Positions 13,127 to 24,911 of a stretch of DNA of 64,000 nt are shown here, piece after piece. The translations under genes were made by a program, and so were the position numbers. Numbering within the stretch: position 1 is the first letter of the stretch; the number at the start of each line of letters is the position of its first letter. The notes under the pieces were generated by a model. The model was not told the origin of the DNA, ran no database searches, and worked only from the letters and a program-made list of their open reading frames with translations. Origin of the DNA: Aquatica leii (Eukaryota; Arthropoda; Insecta; Coleoptera; Lampyridae); NCBI GenBank assembly GCA_035610365.1, contig CM069436.1, positions 43,593,117 through 43,657,116 on the forward strand, read 5' to 3'.

Positions 13127-14379
13127 GACAAAATTTATAACTTACTTAACGATGTAAACACCTATAAAAAAATTAGTGTGGACCGGACAACTAAATTTTA
13201 ATAATCAATTAGCTAAAAAATTGTTTAATAATGAACACATTGATTTAATGATATAAAAAATTAGTCACTTGTAGCCGCAACTCAGGTAATTTAGGTAAGA
13301 GAAGAGCGCGCTAACAAACAATACAAGAAATCAATCAAACAATTAGAAAAATTGTCAAAATTGGTCAATTAACTTCTGATGTCAGGGATGCCAAATAGTT
13401 TTATTTGAAGACTAAACTATTAAAAGTCTTAATCTGCAATAAAAGTTACACAACATAAAATTCATTGAATCACTCTCAAAATATTTAAAATCCTATATTC
13501 AAAAACAAAACAAAAACAATAATATAAAATTCAGTAAAGTTACTTAAAACTAAAAATGGAAACTTTTGTCATTTAAATTGTTAAACTTAAAATTAAGAGA
13601 ATACCGGTATTTCTTTACATATAGTAAGAAAACAATATTAATATAGTTACTTTAAATAATTGCAGTATGCAAATGTAATTTTGATATTAATTAGAGAAAT
13701 TTTATTATTTAGTATTTAACAAGTTACGTTAAGATGCAAGTTATTTAACAAGAAGAAAACTTAAGTTTGTTGCTAAGGCAATTATCAACGAAAATGAAGG
13801 TAGAGATAAGGCAACTCACGCATACGGATCAAATTTCCAATTGAATGCAAAGTTGATGTCGTCCAACGTTGACATTGACGGATAACCTTGGGAAATTTCC
13901 CATAAAAAGGATGATGAAAGCGTATTTTCTTTACGAAAATTGATTCGGATCGTTGGTATTTATTGTATTATGCACATACCAAACCCATTCGAATTATTAA
14001 GATAATGATAATTTCGTTAAAGGTAAAATCGGAATCGGTATAAAAAAAAAGTCTAAAACAAATAGAAACTGGAAATTAGATAAACCTAACAAAATAGAAA
14101 TAAAAGACATACCTGTATTATTAACACAGACTTTTTTCAATAAAGATATTGTAGATATTAGTTAAGATAAAGAAACTACATGGATACTAATAAAGCACTA
14201 CATGTGTACTTGTCAAAGATTCGGTACCGAATGAATCTCAAGGTTGACAACGCCCTTGAAAAGTAAGAATACCACAAAATAAAAGTAAAGGAAGGTTTAC
14301 ACGCAAATTTAGTTAAACTAATACAGATAATTTAAAATCAAGTAATAACAGTAACGGAAACGTTACACACTTATACCAG

Positions 14380-15033
14380 CATACCTCCTAAACTTTATGG
14401 TTTAATTAAAATACATAAAGACGACTATCCTGTTTGACCTATTGTTTCGTGCATAGGTGCACCAAGTTATTTTTTATCTAAGTTTATTACAAGTATTGTT
14501 AATAACATCTCTTACTTATTTAAGTATAATATCACTAAAAAGCTCGTTTTAAAATTAATACATAAATATTGGAGGTATCTTAAGAGTCATAACACTATTG
14601 AATTGTCAGACTTTACTGACATTATTAATTTCTTGTTTGACTCTAGTTATTTTATATTTTAGGATGTTATTTATTTACAAAAATCTGGCACTGCAATCGT
14701 AATCCAACATCCCCAGTTCTAGCTAGAATGGTTATGCATGATTTACTTGATTATGTATTAAGTAAACTATCATTTCATCCCACATTTTTGTTATGTTATG
14801 TGGACGATGTCATTACTTGCATTCCTGAACATGAGGTTTTGAACATTTTGAATGTTTTTAACAGTTACGATTTACATCTATGTTTTACTCATGAAGTTGA
14901 AATTGAAGGCTCTCTACCGATTTTAGATATTAGGATAATTAAGCATAACAACACGTTAATAACCGATTGGTTTAGTAAACCGATAGCCTCCAATCGTACT
15001 ATAAACTACTTTTCAAAACATGCTCAACATTAA
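14380..15033 (+). pseudogene. PLE reverse transcriptase fragment
   Basis: From 14384 the frame reads PPKLYGLIKIHKDDYPV, then a stop where an arginine codon is expected, then PIVSCIGAPSYFLSKF. This is the diagnostic Penelope RT block (P.iYGLPKiHK..cPlRPIvS). After a frame change, a 101-codon open piece (14728-15033) begins MVMHDLLDYVL and contains the catalytic motif CYVDDVI with both aspartates. It also has the later LPILDI and the N-R-T-I-N-YFS segment typical of the end of this domain. The RT would copy the element RNA at a nicked target. Multiple lesions (the stop at about 14438, stops near 14661 and a shift near 14695) exclude function. Confidence 0.75.
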
Positions 15034-15409
15034 AAAATAAACATTATAAAGTCTATTAAAAACAAAATAATAAGATTAAGTAATTAATAATTAATATAAA
15101 AAACCTTAATATACTAAAAAAATTACTCAAAAACAACAATTGTCCTAATAACCTGATTAATAGAATTTTGTTTCACACTAACACCAGCAACAGTACTCCA
15201 TCACCATCTATTCAAAATAATTCAAGATAATAATTTTCTAAAATCAATAACGTTCCTGGTCTTATTAAGAAGCTGATTTCTATTTTAACAACATCAAACC
15301 TTAAAATAACAACTTATAATAACAATACTATTTACAACATTATTTATTCCAACATTAAAGATAAGACCAAGTTATTAAACAAACATATGTTGTATATAAA
15401 ATCGATTGT

Positions 15410-15775
15410 ATGAATTGTAATAATTGCTATATTGGTCAAACGAAACAAAAAACTATTAACAGAATTAAGAACCACCAATATGATTGTAAAAATAAAAAGG
15501 CAGAATCAGCTCTTGCTCTCCACAATATTAATTTACAGCATAATTTTGATTTTAGTAATCCTTCAATACTAGATGTGGAACCTAAATTTTATAAAAGATT
15601 AGTTGCAGAAATGATATTTATTACACAACATAAGAATAATGTTAATTTCAACACTAATACTAACAACCTTAGTACAGTTTATAATAACCTTATCTCAAAA
15701 TTTCTTAGACCTTGGGTTATCTTTTCATTGCTCATATTTTATATCACACGACCAAATTGTTTGTTAGTGATTTAG
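15410..15775 (+). pseudogene. PLE GIY-YIG endonuclease domain
   Basis: An open frame of 121 codons starts MNCNNCYIGQTKQKTINRIKNHQ. This is the C..CYIG.T....R..H signature of the Penelope GIY-YIG endonuclease, which nicks target DNA for priming. The GIY half would lie just upstream and is not clean. Further on, ALALHNIN corresponds to the conserved ALA.H...HNFDF segment, and the domain runs into KRLVAEMIFI. The tail after about residue 95 looks non-homologous. The frame itself is intact, but it sits in an otherwise broken element. Confidence 0.7.
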
Positions 15776-16003
15776 TTTGTACTGGCTTTCGTGTATTTTA
15801 ACAAAAATTGTTTTTTGTTATTTATTAATTTTGTATTAATGACGTTGTTTGCGGACCATTCTACTATGTATTTGTTTTCCGTAAGTAATCACCCATAATT
15901 ATCAAACAGCATTTATAATAAGTGGAAGATAAATTTGTAGCTCTCACCGAATTGTAACTGCCTTTTTACTTATGTTGTTTTCTTTTTAATAAATTTAATT
16001 GGC

Positions 16004-16040
16004 CTGAAGAAGTAGACACAACAGTTCCACGAAACGTCGC
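16004..16040 (+). ncRNA. Hammerhead-like ribozyme core at PLE 3' side
   Basis: CTGAAGA (16004-16010) followed 20 nt later by GAAACGTCGC (16031-16040) matches the CUGANGA...GAAAC hammerhead core. The intervening bases could once have formed stem II ending GTTCCAC, but its 5' strand is now mismatched. The position immediately after the GIY-YIG frame is where PLE terminal repeats carry such motifs. Confidence 0.5.
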
Positions 16041-16149
16041 TCTAAAAAAACTTATAAAGTAGTTTTTATAGCCACTCCTACAAAATAAAGGGTTTACCAA
16101 TCTTAGTTTAAACATTTATTACATTATGTAATGCATTATACTGTAAAAA

Positions 16150-16640
16150 TTGCACGTTTATTGTTGTATTGTACAAATTATTCTGGTTATGAGTTACTTT
16201 GAAAGCTGTTTGAATATGAAAATTAATTATATTGAAGCTAGAGCCGCGGTTATTGTGGTTGACATTTCAAAAAATAAAACAGATATCCGTAAAAAAATTA
16301 CAACTGTGAAAGTAAACGAGTTTTCTGCATTGTGTCTAGTAAGAAAGTAAATGTCTTTGCGTCTGTCAAGCACAAAAGATTTTTTTAGCGCTGCACAGTT
16401 TAACCTGTTGGGAAAAATACATTTGGAAAAGTGCCAAACTTGCTAATTTTTTGGGTTTGCCAGATCCAGAAGTTTTCACTCAACATTGTCTGCGGAGGAC
16501 TTTTACGACTGCTTTAGTCAATGCAGAAGCAGATGTGACAACATTGAAAAGACATGGTGGCTAACAAAGTTTAACGGTAGCAGAAGAGTATTTATTTAAT
16601 AGCATAAAATTGAAAAATAAAACTGAAAGAATGTTCGACA
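16150..16640 (+). pseudogene. Crypton-like tyrosine recombinase remnant
   Basis: The plus-strand frames resemble the C-terminal part of an insect Crypton/tyrosine-recombinase protein. From about 16219 the frame reads NYIEARAAVIVVDISKNKTD and later VRK-stop-MSLRLSS. After a frameshift near 16440 it continues NFLGLPDPEVFTQHCLRRTF and then TTLKRHGG. The H-x2-R pair in QHCLRR and the following TLKRHGG (later H/W position) are the catalytic-box pattern of tyrosine recombinases. The usual final tyrosine would lie near VAEEYLF at about 16580. Lesions include a stop at 16348, a frameshift, and a stop within the segment corresponding to GGW. No terminal structures are expected for Cryptons, so limits are uncertain. 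Confidence 0.6.
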
Positions 16641-19600
16641 AAAAATTCTTGCAATTCGGTAAATAATTCTAGTAGAAAATTTGAAAACTTATTGTCAGTT
16701 TATTTTTGTAAATACATTAGAAAGAGAGAGAGAGATTCATAACTGCTTGGTATAACTCTCTTAAGGTGTTATAAACATGTTTATGCTTACGGTAACTAAG
16801 AGTTTATTTGTTTATAATGTACTAGTATAAAATAAACAAATTAATTTTAGAATAATTGATATACTATCTCATTAAAAAAACAGATAATTTTAGCAATTAA
16901 TAATCTTTTAAATTACTTAAAATTTAGTGACGTTTCGCAGATAATGATTCATGGAATAATCTGTTTATTGTAACATAGCACATTAGTAACATACAGTGAT
17001 TATAAAAACACAATTATGAGATAATTAACAAACAAATTTAAAAAAAACAAAAAAAAGTACTATAAATTAAATTTAATTTTCTATATTCTATGGTTTAAAA
17101 CTTAGTTCTAAGACATGTTTTCATTTAGTATTAAATGCAATAACACGTGAAAAAATCATAATATATACATTCCGTTATTAAATTACAAACTTGTCATTGA
17201 ACCAGTTATATATTTTTAGGTTAATACGAGCTTTTAAGCAGGAACAAATTTAATTCAATACTAAATAACTTTAAATTTTAAGTTTCTATAAATTACATAT
17301 TAAGTGTATCCTCAATTTGAAAAAAAAATATTTTAAGTATTGCATATTAAAGGTTTTAAGTTTTTAATTTGTAATGTTGATAAATAACAAAATAAATAAC
17401 AGTTTAGTTGCTGTAAATCATTGTAATTGCATGTATTTCTTGTTATTATTATTTTTATTAAATTTTGTAAAATTTAAGAACTACATTAAAACAGCTAGAA
17501 TAATTTTATTACAAAAGTGCAAATACAAAAAAATTAATAAGTCAGTATAATTTTATTTGACATTTACTTCTTAAACTACACAGAAACAGCATGGTAATCA
17601 ATTTGATGAAAATAGTAAAAAATTTAAAACAAACAATTCATACACAGATACAATAAATTAATATTTAACGGTGTTTATTTATACTAAAAAAATATTTGTT
17701 TTAACATTGAAAATAATAATCTAAATATTTTTTATATCAAATGAATATTTGTTTTATGACAAAAATTTCAAATTACAACATGCTTATGTATTACAAAAAA
17801 TGATTTCTTAAATAAACATTTTGCTTTGATGTATTAAAAAATAATTGATGTAAATTTGTGTTTTAACACTGATATCTAAATATAAATAATGCTGTAAAGA
17901 TTACACGGTATTAATTAGTAAGTAAAGAAGTAATATAGTTTAAAATGTAAGCCTAATTTAGTAAATAAAAAAATAGCCATACTTTTGTTTGTTTTCAAAC
18001 TTAATAATTTGTACAGAATTTTGTGTTGTTTGTAAAGCGTTTATAATAAATGATCGTAAAAAATTTTAATCAATTTTAAATGTAATAACACATTTCATAA
18101 AATACATTTTTTACTTGTTATTCCAGATTCTATTAACCAAGAGCAATTTTAAAACTAAGACTTTTTCAAGAGCAAATACTAAATATAAAATTATGTTAAT
18201 TTGAAACCAACAGTCAAACCTAAAAATGTATTAGATCGTTATTTAATTAAAATGTTTAATAGAAAATGTTTTATGTTTTATAAGATGTATGTACAGATAC
18301 ATAAGATTTAGCTGTATTTTATTGTAAATTATTTTCTTAGTTATTATGAAAACCATGCAAATTTTTTAAGTAAAGTTTTTTTCAGCGCTAATTGGAAATT
18401 TATACGGACTTAAGCTATTGTAACCTTTAAATTTGTTGTGACTATCCACGTGTTTATAAAGCGTTGTTTTATTTTTTTTAAATTTTTAATTAACTTAATT
18501 AATGACTCAAGTTTTTTTAAAAGTAAGCGTGATATAATTCAAAGCATGGTTAATATTAAATAAAAATGTCCAGTTTATTTAAAATGGCAGAATCGCAGAA
18601 ACATTTTACTATTTCGTCAATAAATAAAAATTAAAGAAAAAGTCAACTAGGAATGATATTTATTTTAATGTAAGTTAAATTTTTTTAGTAATATCACAAA
18701 CAACAAAAAAGTTAGACTTCGAGTAAAGATTGCACGCACTTAAATTTATTTTATTGCGTATGCTTACATTTGTTTATGTTTGGATAACATTTTATAACTA
18801 ATTATTTTTAAGTTATTATTCTTTAATCAAACACAAAAAATGTTTAACGTAGAAGTGTAATAAATTTATATAAGAATAAAAAGAAGTTATTAATATGCAT
18901 GTTACAATAAAAATATTTTTTAAGAAGAACCTAATTTTAAAGCTTTTTATGTAATTCGGTACTGTTTGAGTTGTGAACATGAATCAAAACCGTATTAATA
19001 TCACAATGGTTTATAATGAATTTTATGCAATAACTAAATGATTATTTTCTGTATACTGTTGTAAAATAATTATAATGTATTAAAACAATAATAATAAGCG
19101 AATCATTCGTACGTATGTATTTATTGTTATTATTTATTTAAAACCAATCAAGTTTTTAGTTATTCAACATTTTTTTTAATAACAATACTTTTTCTAATGT
19201 TATGAGAGTAAAAATTTAAAACTAAAGTGTTATTTGATTTCGAAAAAGTTGAATTGTGTAAATATTGTAACCATTGCGGTTAATATGTTTTGTTTTTCCA
19301 AATGTCCTGATTTTTAATTTTCAGTCGCACAATACGACTGAAGAAAAACTGAAATTGTTTTATTTTTACAAATCGACTTTGTATGTTCAAGAATAAACAT
19401 GGTAGAATTATTTATTAGGGTCAAGTTAATTTTTTTTCGTTCTAACATTTATTAAATTCTGTTATCTTAAGATGGTAGCAGTGTATGTTTGTACAAGTAG
19501 CAAAAAATTAAACCGCATTATAGAAATTATGTAATGTTAGAAATAAATTAAGATATTAGATTTTCTGTTCCAATTTTTATTTTAGTATTATTCTAATGCA

Positions 19601-20452
19601 TTCCCATCACAAATGTGCAATATTTAAAAATTATAAACTGACAAAATCAAATTAAACTTAAACACTCCGATAGAGAACATTTCAGAGGTCATAGCGCAAA
19701 AGGTTAAAATTAACTGTTATTTTATGTAATCTTCTGCATCAGTAAATACCATAATCTCATGAAATTATTTTTAAAATATTTTATCAACTAATTTAATTTA
19801 TTTATTTTACAAAGTTGCAGATAACCCCATGCGCCTAGTTATGTGTTTTAAAATACTACATGCGCTTAGCTCTGCATATGGAAAAATGGTACTATATTTT
19901 TAAGTTTGTAATCATAATTACCTCCTCCTTATTCATTTTGAAGTTTAAATAATCAATAATTACATCCTATAAATTGAATACACATATTTTAAAACAACTG
20001 ACTGCTAAAGCACTCACGCGTGCTTTGAAAAACAATCAGTTTAAAAAATGTCAACTCATTTTACTTTGAAGTTGACACCCAAAAATTAGAGTTTGCAAGA
20101 TTTTTTTTTTGTAAAAGTTAAAACAACTACAGATGTTTTAGAAAACGACAAAATAGAAAGTCATGGACATGAAATGATGCACACGCTTAATAAACATAAT
20201 TTTAACTATTAATTTATAATAAAACATATATAAATTAATCTAATCTAAATTAACCGTTTAAGATGTACTACTATACTATAGTAATACCAATGCATACACA
20301 TTTTTTTGCCGGAATATATTAGTAACATTTTGTAACCAATACAGATTATTAATGAATTGAAATATCAATTTAGATTTAGTCTACAGTCCTCCCACAGGAT
20401 TTATTAAAATTTCAGATATCTGAAACAAATTTTTAAATTTTATCAGATTGTT
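16641..20452. other. AT-rich intergenic DNA downstream of the SDR gene
   Basis: Very AT-rich, with stops in all frames and no supported element. A short GA run (about 16721-16732) is the only simple repeat noticed. The last part (about 20230-20452) would hold the 3' untranslated region of the minus-strand SDR gene. Confidence 0.5.
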
Positions 20453-21289
20453 TTAGTTTTTGACTATTACAAGAACATTGGGTGGTGTGCTAAGAACGTA
20501 GCAAATTGCATCTGCAACATCTTTTGGATCCAAAGAAGGTATAATGCGCATGGCTTCGACGTAATGTGCGTTTGCACCACTTGCTTTTATAAAATTAGAG
20601 TTTACATTGCTTGGACTGATACTCTATAAATGTAATTATTATATCAACGCGTTGTTACAAATATAAATATTTACCGTTATTTTGATTTTTATATTAGAAA
20701 TGTTTAGCTCTTGGCGTACACTTTCTGTTATTGCTCGTACTGCAAATTTTGATGCAGGATAAACATTGAGATTAGGAAAGCATTTTATTTGATGACCAAA
20801 ATCGCCATTTATGTTAATAATCTGCCCATTCCCGTTATTATTTTTCATTATTTTAATTGCTTCTCTTGTTGTAATACATAATCCTAGTACATTTGTATCA
20901 AACGTTTCTTTCCAAAGCGTTGCATGAGAATCGAGTAAACTGCTAAAACGAAATATACCCGCACAATTGACCAATATATGAATAGGTCCCACATTTACTT
21001 CAACCCATTTAAATGCTTGAACAATATCCGTTTCAGCAGTAATATCTGTTTTCAATGCAAATAATTTTCCTTTTTTATTTTTTAACCGTTTTCCCAACTT
21101 TTCTATTTGTTCTTTGCGACGTGCTAATCCAACTATCTGTAGCTTTAGTTTTAGGTAAAATAAAACAACTAACAACTTTACCTTTAAATCATAGCACAGA
21201 AGTTGTTCAACAACTGCTGCACCAATTCCTGCACTTGCGCCTGTTACCACTGCCACTTTACCTTTCCAGTGGTCTAATACAAATGCCAT
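20453..21289 (-). CDS. Short-chain dehydrogenase/reductase, insect farnesol-dehydrogenase-like (3 exons)
   Basis: A classical NADP-type SDR, likely cytosolic, probably oxidising or reducing a small alcohol/carbonyl. Exons are 21182-21289, 20675-21136 and 20453-20623; the introns are 45 nt and 51 nt, both GT-AG and in phase 0. The first intron has no stop and is a multiple of three, so the unspliced frame reads through it. The spliced product is 246 aa, the usual length. Visible motifs: TGASAGIG (16-23) for the cofactor, a GLARRK segment after strand 2 (39-44), NCAG (93-96), N118, and YPASK with Y162 and K166. The catalytic serine position (INS..GH in relatives) reads NING at 144-147, giving G147. 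The C-terminus has ITSISPSNV and LSTPPNV, typical of insect members. The start is the first ATG before the cofactor motif. The exact substrate is unknown. Confidence 0.85.
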
Positions 21290-22189
21290 GCTTTTAGTAG
21301 CAAACGTAAAAAAAAACTACTGATAATCATTTTTAATTATAAAACATACATTTACTTTTTATTTATAAAATTGATATAGTTATCAAATACGTGTAATTTG
21401 TGATAACGTTTCCTGTTTATAATGAACGTGTGTATTTATAATCTAAAATTACAACTTAATTACTTGTTAAAGATTTTTAAATTAAAACTACTACAAAAAT
21501 TATTTGGTATAAGGTTTGTTATATACAAACGATGTTTTGTCAGCAAGCTGTTTATATATTTACAAATATTTTATAAAAAACAATAAGTAAATAGTATTTA
21601 ACAAATTTTAAAACTAATTAATTTATACTAAAATGTTTACACTAATTAAGTCTAACGATAGAAAAACACACTAATTTTTATACTACAAACACTCGAAAGA
21701 TAATGTCCGCGGATAACTTTTGTCTATCGACAACTAACTCAGTTATATTTATCTCATACACACCCGTTAATCACTTATTTATTTAGACATCTTCTTAACG
21801 TTTCCGACTGGAAGTGGATAGGAAGTTTGTGATCGCTCTCAAAGCTGAACGTTTCAGTATATTGGTGACTAATAAATGTCTGGCAGAGAACAGTGAAACC
21901 TTTGCAGGATTGAATAGTTTGAAGAGCTAGGCAGTTTCCTACAATTCTATTTCATACGTCTACATTACTTTGATAATAACTTTGTATACTAGTAGTTTAT
22001 TTTCTATTATCAATTGTGACTTACGGTTTATAAGTCAGTGCATTTTGCTAAAACTCATTCTGATCTATTTTTGTTTCATGAATATACATATTTATTTTTG
22101 CAGTCAATCTTTGATCAGGAAAAGTTCCTAAGTATTTTATATCCGGTTTGCGGCAGATAACAGTTATTTAGTAATACCGCACGGCATAT
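21290..22189. other. Upstream region of the SDR gene and unassigned DNA
   Basis: The first few hundred bases should contain the SDR promoter (transcription runs leftwards), but I see no convincing core-promoter motif. The piece around 21700-21960 is less AT-rich and may belong to the antisense LINE remnant that follows. Confidence 0.35.
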
Positions 22190-22480
22190 ATATTTTTTTA
22201 TTGTAAATGTTACGTGTTATTTGTTTGTTTAACTAGTTCTTATTCTTTACTTTTTTAGCCACGTAGCTATTTTTTTTATTTTGCAGATTTTTTGAAGCAG
22301 CATCTGCATATTATGCAAAGCTAATTTGCGGTGTTATCAGCAAATATGACTACTGTTCTAAGTCTAGTAGTTAGTAAATCAGCCGTTTAAGTAGAGCACT
22401 GGTTCTAAAATTCTACTTTGTAGAACTCTGGAGTTAATGAGATGGATTTCTGTGTGTTTTTTTTGCTAATTTAGTCATTT
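22190..22480 (-). pseudogene. Antisense LINE (Jockey-type) RT fragment
   Basis: On the minus strand, frames reading from about 22470 leftwards give INSRVLQSRILEPVLYLNG, the equivalent of the RT block 'G.PQGS.LGP.LY'. After frame changes come pieces matching the F.DDTA catalytic area and the following HADAASKNLQ-like helix (about 22285-22340). Stops and shifts are frequent. Only this part of the RT is recognisable. It may extend to lower coordinates, but nothing firm was seen there. Confidence 0.5.
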
Positions 22481-22586
22481 TTGAGTTTATATGAAACACT
22501 GTCACAAGAATTATCTCGTAACTTAAACGTCAGCGACTAACTCAGTTTAATCGTAGGTTTCTATGTACTAATTATAAAATATACCG

Positions 22587-23348
22587 TTTAAATCTACCCA
22601 AAGTTGCAAGAGAACAAATGACAAAACACTAGTTATAACAACGAGTACATTTATTTTATCACAAACAGAGAAGTTCGTAGAAACAATAGATAAATTTACA
22701 TAGGTGCGGTCAAACACTAGAACGTAAGTCAACATCACCGATAGTAGCAATTGAAATAAATTTCCTTTGGTTATGCAATATGTCGTACAAAAAATTAAAC
22801 TTTTACATTTACATTCCAAAAAAAAAAATTACATTTGTAAATAATAACACAAATATACAAATCTCGATGATTCAAAGAACCAGGGAGCATCGTCTAGTAA
22901 TATGTTACACACACAAAAATTTTATAGTTAACTGTGACAACTTGATATGTACATCCAGTCGTACGTGCAATCGACCGGCAACGTAGATGCAAAAAATTAA
23001 GGTGGAAAATATAATACTTACGATTTAGTTTTCTTTCAAAGCGCGCAACTAGCTAGCACAACCTTCTCAGAATTTCTTAAAATTAGATGCAACATAACAA
23101 ACACGTACATACGGTGTTATCACAATTAAATTCTATTTGATTCATACAATTATTGAAAAACAAACGAATGCGCCGAGTTTTCCCAAATTCATTTTGTTAT
23201 TTCGGTAAGTTGGCTACCAATATGTTTAGAATTATCTTGGTTTTGCAAAGGTTTTGACATCTTTAAACAAGCTAGGGTAACGTCATTGTAGGAATTTTTT
23301 TAATAAACGCAAGGGTTATTGATATCTTTACCTTAATAGATGTGGTAT
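22587..23348 (+). repeat. Diverged dispersed repeat, copy 2 of 2
   Basis: Direct-orientation partner of 8181-8885 (see that entry for anchor blocks). This copy is slightly longer through small insertions. It lies directly right of the antisense LINE piece. Family unknown. Confidence 0.6.
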
Positions 23349-24889
23349 CCAAAAACCGCTAATGAGAATACGAAAAAATTAAAGCAAATTACAATACCAT
23401 GGAAAAATGCTTACCCCAGCAAAAATTATAGAAAGCAGCAAAAATACTACACTTTACTGGTGTAATGGGTGTGTTTTCTTTTCGTTTAAATTAAAAATAA
23501 TTACTTTTTACTTTTTTATAGTCGATAAAGGAAACATTGTTCGAATATCTTGTATATATACATTTAGAATGCGTAGGTTTTAATCTTAACGTTATATTAA
23601 AAGACGCAAACGTGACAAACGGATAAACACGACACAGTATAAGAGAACATCTGTAGTAATTTAAAATCAGCGTTTCTTAATATGTTTGACCGTGAACCAG
23701 AATTGAAATGCGGGGATGAGAGAGTCGAGCTCGACCCTGAGCAAAGAGAGGTCCAGTTGCCACTTGGGACCAAAATTTTATTAAAAAAAAGTGAATTTAA
23801 GTAAACGCTAAAGGCGCGAGTACTGAAAAGGTACCAAATGCTAATAAAACGTATTTTGATAGCGAGATTCTAACTACGGTGTGAAAATAAAAAGCGTAGT
23901 CTAATTCGTAAAAGTGCGAAGGTTCTTAAATCAAGTGATGATAAACAATTGCTTCGAAGAAGATATAAATAAATTAAAGTGCGAGTGTTCAAATAAAATA
24001 ATAGAACAAGCGAGTTTTATTTACCGCAGAACCGAAAAGTGCCAAGTTGTTACAATAACTTCGTTTTAGTTTTGGAGTTGAAAGCGTGTGTGTGTTCTTT
24101 GACATTTAAATAACGAAGAAACTAAGTGAATTAGAATTGGAAGAACCAAGAGCTAAGGTACCGTCGGCAGAAGCTGGCTGACCTAGTGCATCATTCGCAA
24201 ACGGTTTAAAGTGAGAATTGTCATCGAAACATTCGCATAGGCGTTGTACGTACAAAATTCAGGTACTCTGTTATACATTCTATTATCATTGCTAATTAAG
24301 AATGAAAGAGAAAAACGATAACGCGGAATTTTATTGAATATAATTTCGAATTTGAATAGGTATTTTACTACTATCACTTTTTGATAAATGGCCATTTAAG
24401 CTTTGTTTTTTTTTCCGTTAGGTTGTTTATGTAAAAATTAAATGCGTTTTTGTAAGAAGTAAATAGATTGTTTGAACTTATAAATATTAACGTTAATAAA
24501 TAAATTGAGTTGTATTGTTTGCATCTATCTTTCTAATATTACGAGTTTGTAAAAAGAGTAAAACGTAATTCGGTTCAAAGCAACGCCAAATGCAAGTTAA
24601 GTAACCCTTTCAAACCTGCTAGAGTATCTAATTACCAAAAATCATTTTGCAGTTGCTTAATTTAATTTCCATTAAATTGACAATAATTTAATTTTGTTGA
24701 ATAGATAAAGTTGTGTAACTAATTCCTTATTAACCTTATGTTTTTTTATACTGAGCTAGCCTGGCAAGAAAAAATACAAAAAGGTAAGTACACTTGTACT
24801 ACCCATAAAAGAATTTGTAAAGGAACGACTCACCAAAAACCCAACAAACAAAAAAGTTTTAATCAACAATAGTAACTCCAGTTACAAAA
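23349..24889. other. Probable degraded 5' LTR and flank of a gypsy element
   Basis: The stretch ends CCAGTTACA at 24886, followed by AAA and a perfect tRNA-Lys-type primer site, so its right-hand part should be an LTR. Two AATAAA-like signals near 24494-24502 would suit the R region. I could not locate the LTR's left end, nor a matching 3' copy in the window. The stretch around 23640-24180 is less AT-rich than its surroundings. Confidence 0.45.
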
Positions 24890-24911
24890 TGGCGCCCAAC
24901 GTGGGGCTCGA
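24890..24911 (+). other. tRNA-Lys primer-binding site of a lost gypsy element
   Basis: TGGCGCCCAACGTGGGGCTC, continuing GA, is complementary to the 3' end of insect tRNA-Lys (ending ...GTTGGGCGCCA). It starts three bases after a TTACA end, as a primer-binding site does after a 5' LTR. Reverse transcription of the parent element would have primed here. Confidence 0.7.

Larger units (their letters stand above)
13030..16080 (+). mobile_element. Decayed Penelope-like element (PLE) with GIY-YIG endonuclease
   Basis: Penelope-like elements encode a single RT followed by a GIY-YIG endonuclease, and their terminal repeats often contain hammerhead-type ribozymes. All three signatures are here in plus-strand order: RT pieces (14380-15033), a GIY-YIG domain (15410-15775), and a hammerhead-like core just downstream (16004-16040). 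A second hammerhead-like core lies upstream in the opposite orientation (13090-13126). Stops and frameshifts are frequent, so the copy is dead. The region before the RT (13290-14380) is probably the N-terminal part, but it is too decayed to define. Outer limits are set by the two terminal motifs and are approximate. Confidence 0.7.

Noticed and set aside
16721..16732. Short GA-repeat run
   Set aside because: It is too short to be called a microsatellite of interest.
23682..23804. Short 40-codon frame starting MFDREPELK
   Set aside because: It has reasonable codon make-up but no family match, and it sits in a probable LTR flank; too short to support.
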